Source: an uncultured Clostridium sp.
GTDB lineage: Bacteria; Bacillota; Clostridia; Peptostreptococcales; Peptostreptococcaceae
Reading direction: 5' to 3'
DNA length: 18,294 nt
Assembly: GCA_900550335.1 (NCBI GenBank)
Contig: URRU01000015.1
Coordinates: 1-18,294, forward strand
This document shows, piece after piece, positions 6,199 through 14,466 of this stretch. The notes beneath the pieces were generated by a model. That model made no database searches. It was not told the origin of the DNA and saw only the letters and a program-made list of their open reading frames with translations. Numbering within the stretch: the first letter of the stretch is position 1; each line of letters starts with the position of its first letter. A program made the translations under genes and the position numbers.

Positions 6199-8856
6199 TT
6201 AATTCTCTCTCAATCTTTCAACAATTGTTGATTTAGATACAAATTTATAAATTACTAGTGGTAATACTATACCTAATAGGATAAACATAGGCATAACTAT
6301 TAAAATTGATGTTATTGTAAATTTGTAAGTAAAGAACCAAAACATATTTTCTATAGTTTTTCCAATAAATGGATTTAATATTATTGATAGACCTAGAGAA
6401 AGAACTCCAACTCCTAAAGCGTAGTATAAACCTTCATATACTAGCATAGTTTTTAGTTGTTTTCCTGTCATACCAACAGATTGTAGCATTGCAAATTCTC
6501 TTTTTCTAGTAATTATACTTGTAAGAATTGCATTGAAGAAGTTAAGCACTCCTATTAATCCTACAATAAAGCTTAGTGCTCCACCCATTAATAAGAACAT
6601 AGAGCGCATACTTTCAAAGTCTGATACATATTTTTCCTTGCTTTCATAGTCGTATTCTTGATTTTGTTTTGTTGTGTAATCTTTAAGAAAAGTTTCCATG
6701 TTTGAATTTGATTCTTTTGTAGTGTTGAATGCATATAGCATTATAGAATCTGTTCCAGAGTCTTGTATAAAAGTCTTATCATTTAATATAAACTCATCAT
6801 GTCCATAATAACGATAAGATAATGCAGTTGGTACAGTTACTATTGCCGATACTGTATATTCAACATCTTTATATTTTTTAGCCCTAGCTCTCCATAAAGG
6901 AACTTGTTCAAGATTAGTTCCCTCTGGATATACTTCATCTGTTTCTGGATTATAGTATTCAAATTCATCTACATATCTAACTGTAACTTTATCTCCTACT
7001 TTCGCCCACCGAGAATCTTTTATTAGTTTTCCATAATCATCTTCAACATATACAGCTGCAATATTTCTACTTCCTGGTTCATATACTTTTGAAAGATCTC
7101 CTTCCCAAACTTTTAAGTTGTCTAGTGCAAATTTTTCCATTCCGTAAATTTGTACATCATCTGAAATACGTTCATCTTTTGTTTTTTCTTCCAATTTTAT
7201 ATTATTATCTATCTCTTCTTTTGACATATATTGACTATAACTATTTCTGTATGCTTTTTCTGTTACTAGTTCATGTATATGTGAAGTCTTTCCATATATT
7301 TTACAGCTATCTGTTATTCCTTTTTGCTTAGAAATATATTCTATATCTGATGGCAGTAAAGCTTTATCTTTCTCAAAAACACCATCTGATTGGAAGTATG
7401 AAGCATTTGCCACAACAAAGTCTGTAGATACAAAATTGGATACGTATTTATCCATATCAAAACCTTTTGTAACTACAACTGTGAAGTTTAATAAAACAAC
7501 TGCCAATGATAAAGATATCACAGTTATGATAGTTTTTCCTTTACTACGGCCTAAATTTTCCTTTGCCATTACCCAAAGAGATACTTTTTTAGATGTTTTT
7601 TTAGAGTTCTTTTTGATATTACTTCCTTCTGTGTATCTAACTGCTTCTATTGGAGAAACTTTTGATGCTATTCTGCTAGGTCTAATACAAGAAATCCATA
7701 CTGTAAATAGAGTAAACACAACAGCAAAAATAAATATACCTGGGCTGATAGAAACTACGCTTACAAGTCCATCAAACTGCTTCATTACAGCTGCGGTTAA
7801 AACTTTTCCTACTATCCAACCAAAAAGTAATCCAAATGGTATTCCTATTAGGCTAAGAAGCATAGCCTGTTGACGAATAATTTTTTTAAGCTGGCGAGGG
7901 GTTGTACCTATTGTTTTTAATAATCCATAAAATCTAATATCATTTGCAACAGAAATTTGGAATACATTGTATATTATTAAATATCCTGTAAAAATAATCA
8001 GCAGTAATACAAGTACAATGGCAATCACTAGTGAGTAATCCATACTTTCCGACATCTGTGCTCCACTATATCCCCAGTTGATACCAGTTGAAATATATGT
8101 TCCATCATTTGAATTATTTTCTTCTTGGTATCCATGATTTTCAAGTACTGTTTCCACGTTTTTAGATATATTTCTAGAATTTTTAAACATTACATCCATA
8201 TTCCAACTTCCAGTCATAGCATCACCAGTTTTTCCTGGGATGACATTCAATTCTTTAAATATAGACTCTGCTCTACTTTCTGGAATTAATACATGATTTG
8301 CTACAATTGCTTCATCATATTCCCAATATCCACTAAGTGTAAAAGTTTGTGTTGTTTCTTTTCCATCTACATCAAATGTTATTGTAAATTTTTCACCTAT
8401 TTTAGGCTTTACTCCTAATAATTTAAGTACTTTTGTATCTGTAGCTGCTTCATTTGTTCCCTCTTTAGGTAATCTTCCTTCTACTGGGTCACAATACATG
8501 AAGTGAGCTTGATTTTTATCAGAGTATCCAATTTCTACATGACTTTTATTAAAAGGTACTTTTGAGGGCATTCCTACAAAACGTCTTTTTCCATATTGTT
8601 GTATTAATGGATCATCTTTTATATTTTCAAATTGTTCTTCTGTCATATACTTAAAAGTAGCATGACTCCAACCACCACATTGGCGGAAATTTGATTCCTG
8701 TATCCCTTCATTTATAGAAAATGCAATTGTAAATATTGATGTGAACAGTAATGTAGTCAATGCAATCGCAAAAACAGCAATTAAATTTCTAGTTTTTCCA
8801 GCTTTAAATTGCTTGATACTCAAATTACGAATACATTTTTTATTTTTAACTTTCAT
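6199..8856 (-). CDS. ABC transporter permease, FtsX family, eight membrane segments
   Basis: The product is an 885-residue membrane protein built as two FtsX-type halves. The first hydrophobic segment (about 25-48) is followed by an extracellular domain of roughly 220 residues, then three segments (about 272-300, 330-357, 368-393). A cytoplasmic linker leads to a fifth segment (about 442-465), a second extracellular domain of roughly 290 residues and three final segments (about 755-880). Both halves contain the short basic loop after the second segment (GLLKTIGTTPRQLK and AMLQSVGMTGKQLK), which contacts the ATPase in this family. I choose ATG 8856 because a GGGGGG run lies 8 bases upstream; an in-frame GTG at 8865 overlaps that site. 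Its ATPase partner ends just upstream. The likely role is antimicrobial-peptide or lipid handling at the membrane; the substrate is unknown. Confidence 0.92.
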   Translation of the reverse strand: MKVKNKKCIRNLSIKQFKAGKTRNLIAVFAIALTTLLFTSIFTIAFSINEGIQESNFRQCGGWSHATFKYMTEEQFENIKDDPLIQQYGKRRFVGMPSKVPFNKSHVEIGYSDKNQAHFMYCDPVEGRLPKEGTNEAATDTKVLKLLGVKPKIGEKFTITFDVDGKETTQTFTLSGYWEYDEAIVANHVLIPESRAESIFKELNVIPGKTGDAMTGSWNMDVMFKNSRNISKNVETVLENHGYQEENNSNDGTYISTGINWGYSGAQMSESMDYSLVIAIVLVLLLIIFTGYLIIYNVFQISVANDIRFYGLLKTIGTTPRQLKKIIRQQAMLLSLIGIPFGLLFGWIVGKVLTAAVMKQFDGLVSVVSISPGIFIFAVVFTLFTVWISCIRPSRIASKVSPIEAVRYTEGSNIKKNSKKTSKKVSLWVMAKENLGRSKGKTIITVISLSLAVVLLNFTVVVTKGFDMDKYVSNFVSTDFVVANASYFQSDGVFEKDKALLPSDIEYISKQKGITDSCKIYGKTSHIHELVTEKAYRNSYSQYMSKEEIDNNIKLEEKTKDERISDDVQIYGMEKFALDNLKVWEGDLSKVYEPGSRNIAAVYVEDDYGKLIKDSRWAKVGDKVTVRYVDEFEYYNPETDEVYPEGTNLEQVPLWRARAKKYKDVEYTVSAIVTVPTALSYRYYGHDEFILNDKTFIQDSGTDSIMLYAFNTTKESNSNMETFLKDYTTKQNQEYDYESKEKYVSDFESMRSMFLLMGGALSFIVGLIGVLNFFNAILTSIITRKREFAMLQSVGMTGKQLKTMLVYEGLYYALGVGVLSLGLSIILNPFIGKTIENMFWFFTYKFTITSILIVMPMFILLGIVLPLVIYKFVSKSTIVERLREN

Positions 8857-8869
8857 AACTGCCACCCCC

Positions 8870-9538
8870 CTAATGCTCTACAATTTTACCGTCTTCAATA
8901 CGAATTATACGGTCTGCTAACTGAGCAATTTCTTCATTGTGGGTAATCATTACTATTGTTTGTGTATATTTTTGGCTAGTTACTTTTAATAATCCAAGTA
9001 CATCTTGGCTTGTTTTTGAATCAAGGTTTCCTGTTGGTTCATCGGCAAGTATTATAGCTGGTTTTGAAGCTAGTGCCCTTGCAATTGCTACACGTTGTTG
9101 CTGACCACCTGATAAGTTATTTGGAAGGTTATCCAATTTACTTTCTATTCCCAGTGTTTCAATTATACTTTTGATATAATCTGCATCTGGCTCTTTCCCA
9201 TCAAGTTGGATTGGAAGTACAATATTTTCATATACGTTTAAAACAGGAACTAGGTTATAATTTTGGAATACAAATCCAATTTTTCTACGTCTGAAAATAG
9301 TTAGCTCCTCATCTTTTAAAGAGAAAATATTTCTATTGTCTACTGCTACATTTCCTGATGTCGGCCTATCTAGCCCACCTAGTATATGTAATAATGTTGA
9401 TTTTCCAGATCCTGATGTTCCAACAATAGCAACAAATTCTCCTTTTTCTACTGAAAAATTAACTCCATCTAGTGCATGGACTTCATTCTCACCTGAGCCA
9501 TAAATCTTTATTAAATTCTCTGCTTGTAAAATTTTCAT
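8870..9538 (-). CDS. ABC transporter ATP-binding protein, MacB/LolD type
   Basis: The 222-residue ATPase shows Walker A GTSGSGKST (40-48), Q-loop Gln92, signature LSGGQQQR (142-149), Walker B IILADEP (162-168) with catalytic Glu167, and switch His200. Its length and the FVFQNYNLVP stretch are typical of the MacB/LolD/BceA group that pairs with FtsX-type permeases. Such systems use ATP hydrolysis for mechanical work on envelope substrates rather than ordinary import. The ATG start has GGAGGTG upstream. The permease follows almost immediately, so the two are co-translated. A separate terminator upstream suggests this pair has its own promoter, probably controlled by the adjacent two-component system. 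Confidence 0.95.
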   Translation of the reverse strand: MKILQAENLIKIYGSGENEVHALDGVNFSVEKGEFVAIVGTSGSGKSTLLHILGGLDRPTSGNVAVDNRNIFSLKDEELTIFRRRKIGFVFQNYNLVPVLNVYENIVLPIQLDGKEPDADYIKSIIETLGIESKLDNLPNNLSGGQQQRVAIARALASKPAIILADEPTGNLDSKTSQDVLGLLKVTSQKYTQTIVMITHNEEIAQLADRIIRIEDGKIVEH

Positions 9539-9554
9539 ATCTCACACCTCCACA

Positions 9555-9613
9555 ACATAAATTTTCTTAGAGTTATATGTAGAAATTTATTATTCTAATT
9601 CCAAAATTTATGT
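9555..9613 (-). promoter_or_regulatory. candidate promoter and operator of the ABC genes
   Basis: On the minus strand TTGGAA (9604-9599), 17 bases and TACATA (9581-9576) form a possible promoter. It sits between two arms of an 11-bp inverted repeat, ACATAAATTTT (9555-9565) and AAAATTTATGT (9603-9613). A further AAATTTAT at 9583-9590 repeats that of 9604-9611 at a 21-bp interval, two helical turns. This would suit a response regulator binding on one DNA face, but the sequence is very A-T rich. Confidence 0.35.
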
Positions 9614-9623
9614 TTCTAAAAAA

Positions 9624-9666
9624 AATCTGTATATAAAAGATGTTCCTTCATCTCTATATACAGATT
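9624..9666 (-). terminator. intrinsic terminator of the two-component operon
   Basis: AATCTGTATATA (9624-9635) pairs perfectly with TATATACAGATT (9655-9666), with an inner GATG/CATC helix (9639-9642 with 9649-9652). On the minus strand eight or more T residues follow (complement of the A-run 9618-9625). It separates the kinase gene from the ABC genes. Confidence 0.85.
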
Positions 9667-9707
9667 ATCTCATACAAATCTTTCCACATTCTTTCTAGAA
9701 ATATATC

Positions 9708-9731
9708 AAATCTAACAGTTTTGTTAGATTT
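9708..9731 (-). terminator. short hairpin directly after the histidine kinase stop codon
   Basis: AAATCTAACA (9708-9717) pairs with TGTTAGATTT (9722-9731) around a four-base loop, 3 bases beyond the stop codon. The minus strand then reads GATATATTTC, a poor T-tract, so it may protect the transcript 3' end or assist the stronger terminator 40 bases further on. Confidence 0.5.
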
Positions 9732-9734
9732 CAT

Positions 9735-10634
9735 CTATCTCGGAATATATACAGAAAATGTAGACCCTACTCCAAGTTCTGATGTTAGTTTTATATATCC
9801 ACCCTCACAGGAGATAATCTCTCTTGTTAGGTAAAGTCCTATTCCCACGCCTTCATCGTTGTGTACTAATTGAGAGCGATAAAAACGTAAAAATACTTCT
9901 GCTTGCTCGGACTCAGATATCCCAATTCCTGTATCTGATATGTCAATTCTTGTAAAAATTTCATACTCATGTACTTTAATATTTATTTCCCCGCTATTTG
10001 TGTATTTTATTGCATTATCTACAATATTTCCCAGTGCTTCTGTAGTCCACTTCTTATCAAAAGTAGCTTTTGATGTTGTCTTTTCAATCTTTAATTCTAG
10101 ATTTTTGTTTTTAGCTTTAGATATATACCGTTCATATATATCTTGCAACATCGGTTGAATTTCTTCTTTTCTTGGCGATAAGTTTAAAATTCCATTTTCC
10201 AATCTTGAAAGTTTTACAAGAGATTTTATTAAGAATTCTAGTTTTTCAGCTTGTTGTTTAATCGCCTCTACATTAGAACGCATATCTTCAGATAAATCTT
10301 CCTCTTCTATTAGTTCGCTGTACAAAATAAGATTTGAAATCGGAGTCTTAGTCTGATGTGATATATCAGAAATCAAAGTTTTTATTTTCTCTTTTTCCTT
10401 CATAATATTTTTAGATGAAGTATTTGATAATGCGAGATAATTAGAGAACTTTGTTTCTAATGCGGATAATCTACTCTCGTCAAATTTTGTTTCATGGTAT
10501 TCACCTTCAGATGCAACGTCTATCATTTTTTCAAGTGTATCCATAGTTCTTTTAGTGCGTACATGATTTATTAAAACAACTGTAAAAGCTGCAATTATGC
10601 TAATTAACGCCAACACTACAATAAATTTACTCAT
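9735..10634 (-). CDS. sensor histidine kinase with a single membrane segment
   Basis: The 299-residue kinase has one membrane segment (about residues 4-22) at its extreme N-terminus and no extracellular domain. The dimerisation/phosphoacceptor region holds DISHQTKTPIS with His93. The ATPase domain has the N-box around Asn203 and Asn207, the G1 box DTGIG (234-238) and the G2 box GVGIGL (262-267). It is expected to autophosphorylate and pass phosphate to the regulator encoded just upstream, whose stop overlaps its ATG by 8 bases. With almost no input domain it probably senses through the membrane or through the partner ABC permease, as in BceS-type systems, though those normally have two membrane segments. 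Confidence 0.94.
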   Translation of the reverse strand: MSKFIVVLALISIIAAFTVVLINHVRTKRTMDTLEKMIDVASEGEYHETKFDESRLSALETKFSNYLALSNTSSKNIMKEKEKIKTLISDISHQTKTPISNLILYSELIEEEDLSEDMRSNVEAIKQQAEKLEFLIKSLVKLSRLENGILNLSPRKEEIQPMLQDIYERYISKAKNKNLELKIEKTTSKATFDKKWTTEALGNIVDNAIKYTNSGEINIKVHEYEIFTRIDISDTGIGISESEQAEVFLRFYRSQLVHNDEGVGIGLYLTREIISCEGGYIKLTSELGVGSTFSVYIPR

Positions 10635-11322
10635 CTTTATTCACCCAACTATATCCTATTCCATAGACTGTCTTGATATAATCCTGTGCACCAAGTTTGT
10701 CACGAAGTCTTTTTATACTGACAGAAAGTGCATTTTCATCTACATATTTTGCTCCATCAGTCCAAATGTAGTCTATCAGCATATTACGACTTACTGTTCC
10801 ACCTTGATGCTCTACTAATATTTTTAATAACTTTTGCTCTGTTTTGCTTAGTTCTATATTTTCTTCATTAGCTAAAAATATCATATTGTCAAAGTCAAAT
10901 ACAAAACAATCTATCTTTAAAATCTTTTTATTTTTACCATTTTCATTTTTTAGATTAATAGCATTTTTTCTAAGTTGTGTGTTTACCCTTGCTCTTAAAA
11001 CTGCTAAAGAAAATGGCTTTGTTATATAATCATCCGCTCCTTGTTCAAGACCTTCAACAATATCCATATCTGTGTCATTTGCAGTGAGTAAAATCACAGG
11101 TCTAATTGCATCCTCTTCTTTTAATTCTTTTAGAAAATCTAATCCATTTCCATCTGGTAAGTTTATATCCAATAATATCAATGATACGTCGTCAATCTCT
11201 AATTGTTCTCTTGCACTTTTTAAATCCATACAAGATATAATTTTTCTATTTTCCGATTTTAAGGCTTTGCACAATCCTTGATTGAGCCTTAGGTCATCTT
11301 CTACAATTAAAATTTGTTCCAT
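10627..11322 (-). CDS. OmpR/PhoB-family response regulator
   Basis: I place the start at ATG 11322 (231 residues) because GGAG lies 6 bases upstream. An in-frame ATG at 11334 adds 4 residues but lacks a ribosome-binding site. In the 231 numbering the receiver domain has Asp9-Asp10 acidic pocket, phosphoacceptor Asp52 (LLDINLPDG), Thr80 and Lys102 (TKPF). A linker leads to a winged-helix DNA-binding domain (about 133-226) with the usual NALSVSIKRLRDKLG recognition helix and GIGY wing. It is the first gene of the two-gene signalling operon. It most likely controls the neighbouring ABC genes; the gene order regulator, kinase, ATPase, permease supports this but binding sites are unproven. Confidence 0.95.
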   Translation of the reverse strand: MEQILIVEDDLRLNQGLCKALKSENRKIISCMDLKSAREQLEIDDVSLILLDINLPDGNGLDFLKELKEEDAIRPVILLTANDTDMDIVEGLEQGADDYITKPFSLAVLRARVNTQLRKNAINLKNENGKNKKILKIDCFVFDFDNMIFLANEENIELSKTEQKLLKILVEHQGGTVSRNMLIDYIWTDGAKYVDENALSVSIKRLRDKLGAQDYIKTVYGIGYSWVNKDE

Positions 11323-11369
11323 TTTATTCTCCATTTTTAGTAGTATTTTTCTTATATTTTTATATTATA

Positions 11370-11397
11370 ATTATACCTCAGACAAATTTGTTGTAAA
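11370..11397 (-). promoter_or_regulatory. promoter of the two-component operon with palindrome in the spacer
   Basis: On the minus strand TTTACA (11397-11392), 16 bases and TATAAT (11375-11370) make a good sigma-A promoter about 50 bases before the regulator start. The spacer contains the perfect palindrome ACAAATTTGT (11382-11391), well placed for a repressor or for autoregulation. Confidence 0.6.
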
Positions 11398-11399
11398 GA

Positions 11400-11436
11400 A
11401 AAAGGAACTATTGCGTATCTTGCAGCAGTCCCTTTT
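11400..11436 (-). terminator. intrinsic terminator of uvrB-uvrA
   Basis: AAAAAGG-ACT (11400-11409) pairs with AGT-CCTTTT (11427-11436) with one mismatch, plus an inner TGC/GCA helix. On the minus strand CCTTTTTCTTT follows. It ends about 57 bases after the uvrA stop and just before the -35 of the two-component promoter. Confidence 0.75.
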
Positions 11437-11492
11437 ATGTTTAATCTTTTATAAATTTTCTAACTAAAAAAGTTGAATTCTTTTTCTTATAT

Positions 11493-14333
11493 TTATTTAA
11501 AATATCTTTTTAGGAATTGTCCTGTGTAACTTTCTTCTACTTTAGATACTTCTTCTGGCGTTCCTGTGGCAACTATTGTTCCTCCACCGTCTCCGCCTTC
11601 TGGACCTAAGTCGATTATATGGTCACAAGTTTTTATTACATCAAGGTTGTGCTCTATTACAACTATTGTATTTCCTGTGTCCGCAAGTCTTTGAAGTACG
11701 TCGATTAGTTTGTCTACATCTGCCATGTGAAGTCCAGTTGTCGGCTCATCTAATATGTACAATGTTTTTCCTGTTGGACGTTTGCTAAGTTCAGCTGCTA
11801 GTTTAATTCTCTGAGCCTCCCCACCAGAAAGCTGTGTAGATGGCTGTCCTAATTTAATGTATGATAGACCTACATCCATTAGAGTTTCTAGTTTTCTTCT
11901 TATGTTTGGTATGTTTTCAAAGAATTCCAGTGCTTCTTCTACGTTCATATCAAGTACATCAGATATTGTTTTGTCTTTGTATTTTACCTGTAGAGTTTCT
12001 CTGTTGTATCTTTCCCCTTTACATACTTCACAAGGAACATATACATCTGGAAGGAAGTGCATTTCTATTTTGATAATTCCATCTCCCTTACATGCCTCAC
12101 ATCTTCCGCCTTTTACATTGAAACTAAATCTACCTTTCTGGTATCCTCTAGCTTTTGCTTCATTAGTAGATGCAAATAAGTCTCTTATATGGTCAAATAC
12201 TCCTGTGTAAGTTGCAGGATTTGAACGAGGTGTTCTTCCTATTGGACTTTGGTCTATGTTTATTATTTTGTCTATGTTTTCAATTCCAGTTATTTCTTTA
12301 TGTTTACCTGGTCTTATTCTCGCTCTATTTACTTTACTTGCAACGCCTTTGTAAAGTATTTCGTTTACTAGTGTACTTTTTCCTGATCCAGATACTCCAG
12401 TTACACATACAAATTTACCAAGTGGGAATTTTACGTTTATATTCTTTAAGTTATTTTCTGATGCTTTTTTGATTTCTATGAAGTTTCCATTTCCTTCTCT
12501 TAAAGTTTCTGGAATTGCTATCTGTTTTTCTCCACTTAGATATTTTCCTGTAACAGAGTTTGGATTGTTTATTATCTCTTCTGCAGTTCCCTCTGCCACT
12601 ATTTCTCCACCATGGATTCCAGCTCCAGGACCAATGTCTACTATGTAGTCCGCAGCTCTCATTGTATCTTCATCGTGTTCAACAACTATAAGTGTGTTTC
12701 CTAAGTCTGTTAGGTTTCTTAGAGTTCCAATTAGCTTGTCGTTATCTCTCTGATGAAGTCCTATACTAGGCTCGTCTAGTACATAAAGTACTCCTACAAG
12801 TGCAGAACCTATCTGAGTTGCAAGTCTTATACGCTGAGCTTCTCCACCAGAAAGTGTTCCTGCTTTTCTCGATAGGTTTAGATAGTCAAGACCTACATCT
12901 CTAAGGAATGATGCTCTAGCTTTTATTTCTTTTATTATCTCAGCTGCTATCATTTTCTGTTTTTCTGAGAATGTGTCGTTTAATCCGTCTATAAATTCTA
13001 TTAATTCATTTATAGATAAGTCTGTTACTTCTATTATGTTTTTTCCACCTACAAGTACAGATAGAACCTCGTCTTTAAGTCTTCTTCCTTTACATACAGG
13101 ACAAGGACTTTCAGCCATAAATTCTTCTAGTTTATCTCTCATGTACTCTGATTTTGTTTCTTGGTATCTTCTTGATATATTTGTTACAACACCTTCAAAA
13201 TGTGCTCTGTATTTTTTTCTTCCACTAAATTTTGAGTCAAATTCAAATTCAACTATTGTGCTATCTACTCCATTTCCATATAATAGCTCCTGTACAAAAT
13301 CTTCAGGTAGTTCTTTGAATGGAACATCTATGTCTACACCATATTTGTCAGCCAAGCTTTTCATCATCATGCTGTAGTATGTTTCATCGTTTGTAGCAGC
13401 TGCTCCCCAAGCTGCAATAGCACCCTGTTTTATAGTTAAGTCCTTATTCGGAACTACTAATTCTGGATCAACTTCTTTACTTTCTCCAAGTCCTTTACAA
13501 GCTTCACATGCACCAAATGGAGCATTGAATGAGAACATTCTAGGAGATAATTCTTCTATCCCTATTCCATGGTCTGGGCAGGCAAATTTTGTAGAGAACA
13601 TTACTTCTTCTCCACCTATTACCTGAGCAATTACTAGTCCATCAGATAGTTTTAGAGCAGTTTCAAGAGAGTCTCCAAGTCTGCTTTCTAGCCCTGGTTT
13701 GACTATTATTCTGTCTACTACAACTTCTATATCATGCTTTTTATTTTTTTCGATTTCTATTTCATCGTTTATATCGTAGTTTTCTCCATCTACCCTTATT
13801 CTGACAAATCCTTCTTTTCTTATATTGTCTATTAGTTTTTTGTGAGTTCCTTTTTTTCCTCTAACTATAGGTGATAGTATCTGGATTTTTGTTCTTTCTG
13901 GAAATTCTAATATTTTATCTGTTATTTCCTGAACTGTCATCCGGCTTATTTTCTTTCCACAAACCGCACAGTGAGCCTCACCTGCATTTGCGAATAATAG
14001 TCTTAGATAGTCGTATATTTCTGTTACAGTTCCCACAGTTGAACGAGGGTTTTTTGATGTTGTTTTCTGGTCTATTGATATAGCTGGAGATAGTCCCTCT
14101 ATATACTCAACGTTAGGTTTTTCCATCTGTCCTAAGAATTGTCTTGCATATGATGAAAGACTTTCTACATATCTTCTCTGACCTTCTGCATAAATTGTGT
14201 CGAATGCTAGAGATGATTTCCCAGAACCAGAAAGTCCTGTAAATACTATGAATTTATTTCTAGGAAGAGTCAGGTCTACACCTTTTAGGTTGTTTTCCCT
14301 TGCTCCTCTTATTACAATGTTTCTCTCTTGCAT
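11493..14333 (-). CDS. uvrA: excinuclease ABC subunit A
   Basis: UvrA is the damage-sensing ATPase dimer that loads UvrB on lesions. The 946-residue length is normal. Both ABC modules are complete: Walker [10 protein letters not shown] (33-41) and GVSGSGKST (646-654), signatures LSGGEAQR (494-501 and 835-842), and Walker B regions [12 protein letters not shown] and [12 protein letters not shown]. Zinc sites are visible at Cys252/His255/Cys276/Cys279 and at Cys745/Cys748/Cys768/Cys771. In the first, histidine stands where many UvrA proteins have cysteine. Further cysteine pairs occur at 122/125 and 411/414. The ATG start has AAAGGAGT upstream. It follows uvrB by 133 bases with no terminator between, so both are probably read from the SOS-controlled region upstream of uvrB. 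Confidence 0.98.
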   Translation of the reverse strand: MQERNIVIRGARENNLKGVDLTLPRNKFIVFTGLSGSGKSSLAFDTIYAEGQRRYVESLSSYARQFLGQMEKPNVEYIEGLSPAISIDQKTTSKNPRSTVGTVTEIYDYLRLLFANAGEAHCAVCGKKISRMTVQEITDKILEFPERTKIQILSPIVRGKKGTHKKLIDNIRKEGFVRIRVDGENYDINDEIEIEKNKKHDIEVVVDRIIVKPGLESRLGDSLETALKLSDGLVIAQVIGGEEVMFSTKFACPDHGIGIEELSPRMFSFNAPFGACEACKGLGESKEVDPELVVPNKDLTIKQGAIAAWGAAATNDETYYSMMMKSLADKYGVDIDVPFKELPEDFVQELLYGNGVDSTIVEFEFDSKFSGRKKYRAHFEGVVTNISRRYQETKSEYMRDKLEEFMAESPCPVCKGRRLKDEVLSVLVGGKNIIEVTDLSINELIEFIDGLNDTFSEKQKMIAAEIIKEIKARASFLRDVGLDYLNLSRKAGTLSGGEAQRIRLATQIGSALVGVLYVLDEPSIGLHQRDNDKLIGTLRNLTDLGNTLIVVEHDEDTMRAADYIVDIGPGAGIHGGEIVAEGTAEEIINNPNSVTGKYLSGEKQIAIPETLREGNGNFIEIKKASENNLKNINVKFPLGKFVCVTGVSGSGKSTLVNEILYKGVASKVNRARIRPGKHKEITGIENIDKIINIDQSPIGRTPRSNPATYTGVFDHIRDLFASTNEAKARGYQKGRFSFNVKGGRCEACKGDGIIKIEMHFLPDVYVPCEVCKGERYNRETLQVKYKDKTISDVLDMNVEEALEFFENIPNIRRKLETLMDVGLSYIKLGQPSTQLSGGEAQRIKLAAELSKRPTGKTLYILDEPTTGLHMADVDKLIDVLQRLADTGNTIVVIEHNLDVIKTCDHIIDLGPEGGDGGGTIVATGTPEEVSKVEESYTGQFLKRYFK

Positions 14334-14466
14334 AGCTACTCCTTTCTTTCACTTTTATTTATTCGAATTTACTTCTGTTTATTTAATATTCATCTTTGTA
14401 ATTCTAATTTTCTATTTAATTTTATTTATCAATTTTTACTATTATTTGCTAAATTATTTACCAACT

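Noticed and set aside
7089..7873. Plus-strand open frames opposite the ABC permease
   Set aside because: Same reasoning: antisense shadows with no start signals and no recognisable domain.
6199..11322. Mobile element borders around the sensor-transporter module
   Set aside because: No transposase, integrase, tRNA target or flanking direct repeats were seen; insertion is inferred only from gene order in relatives.
11576..13377. Several plus-strand open frames of 70-134 codons opposite uvrA
   Set aside because: They have low-complexity or Phe/Leu/Ser-rich products, no ribosome-binding sites and lie antisense to a clearly coding gene; they are by-products of its codon use.
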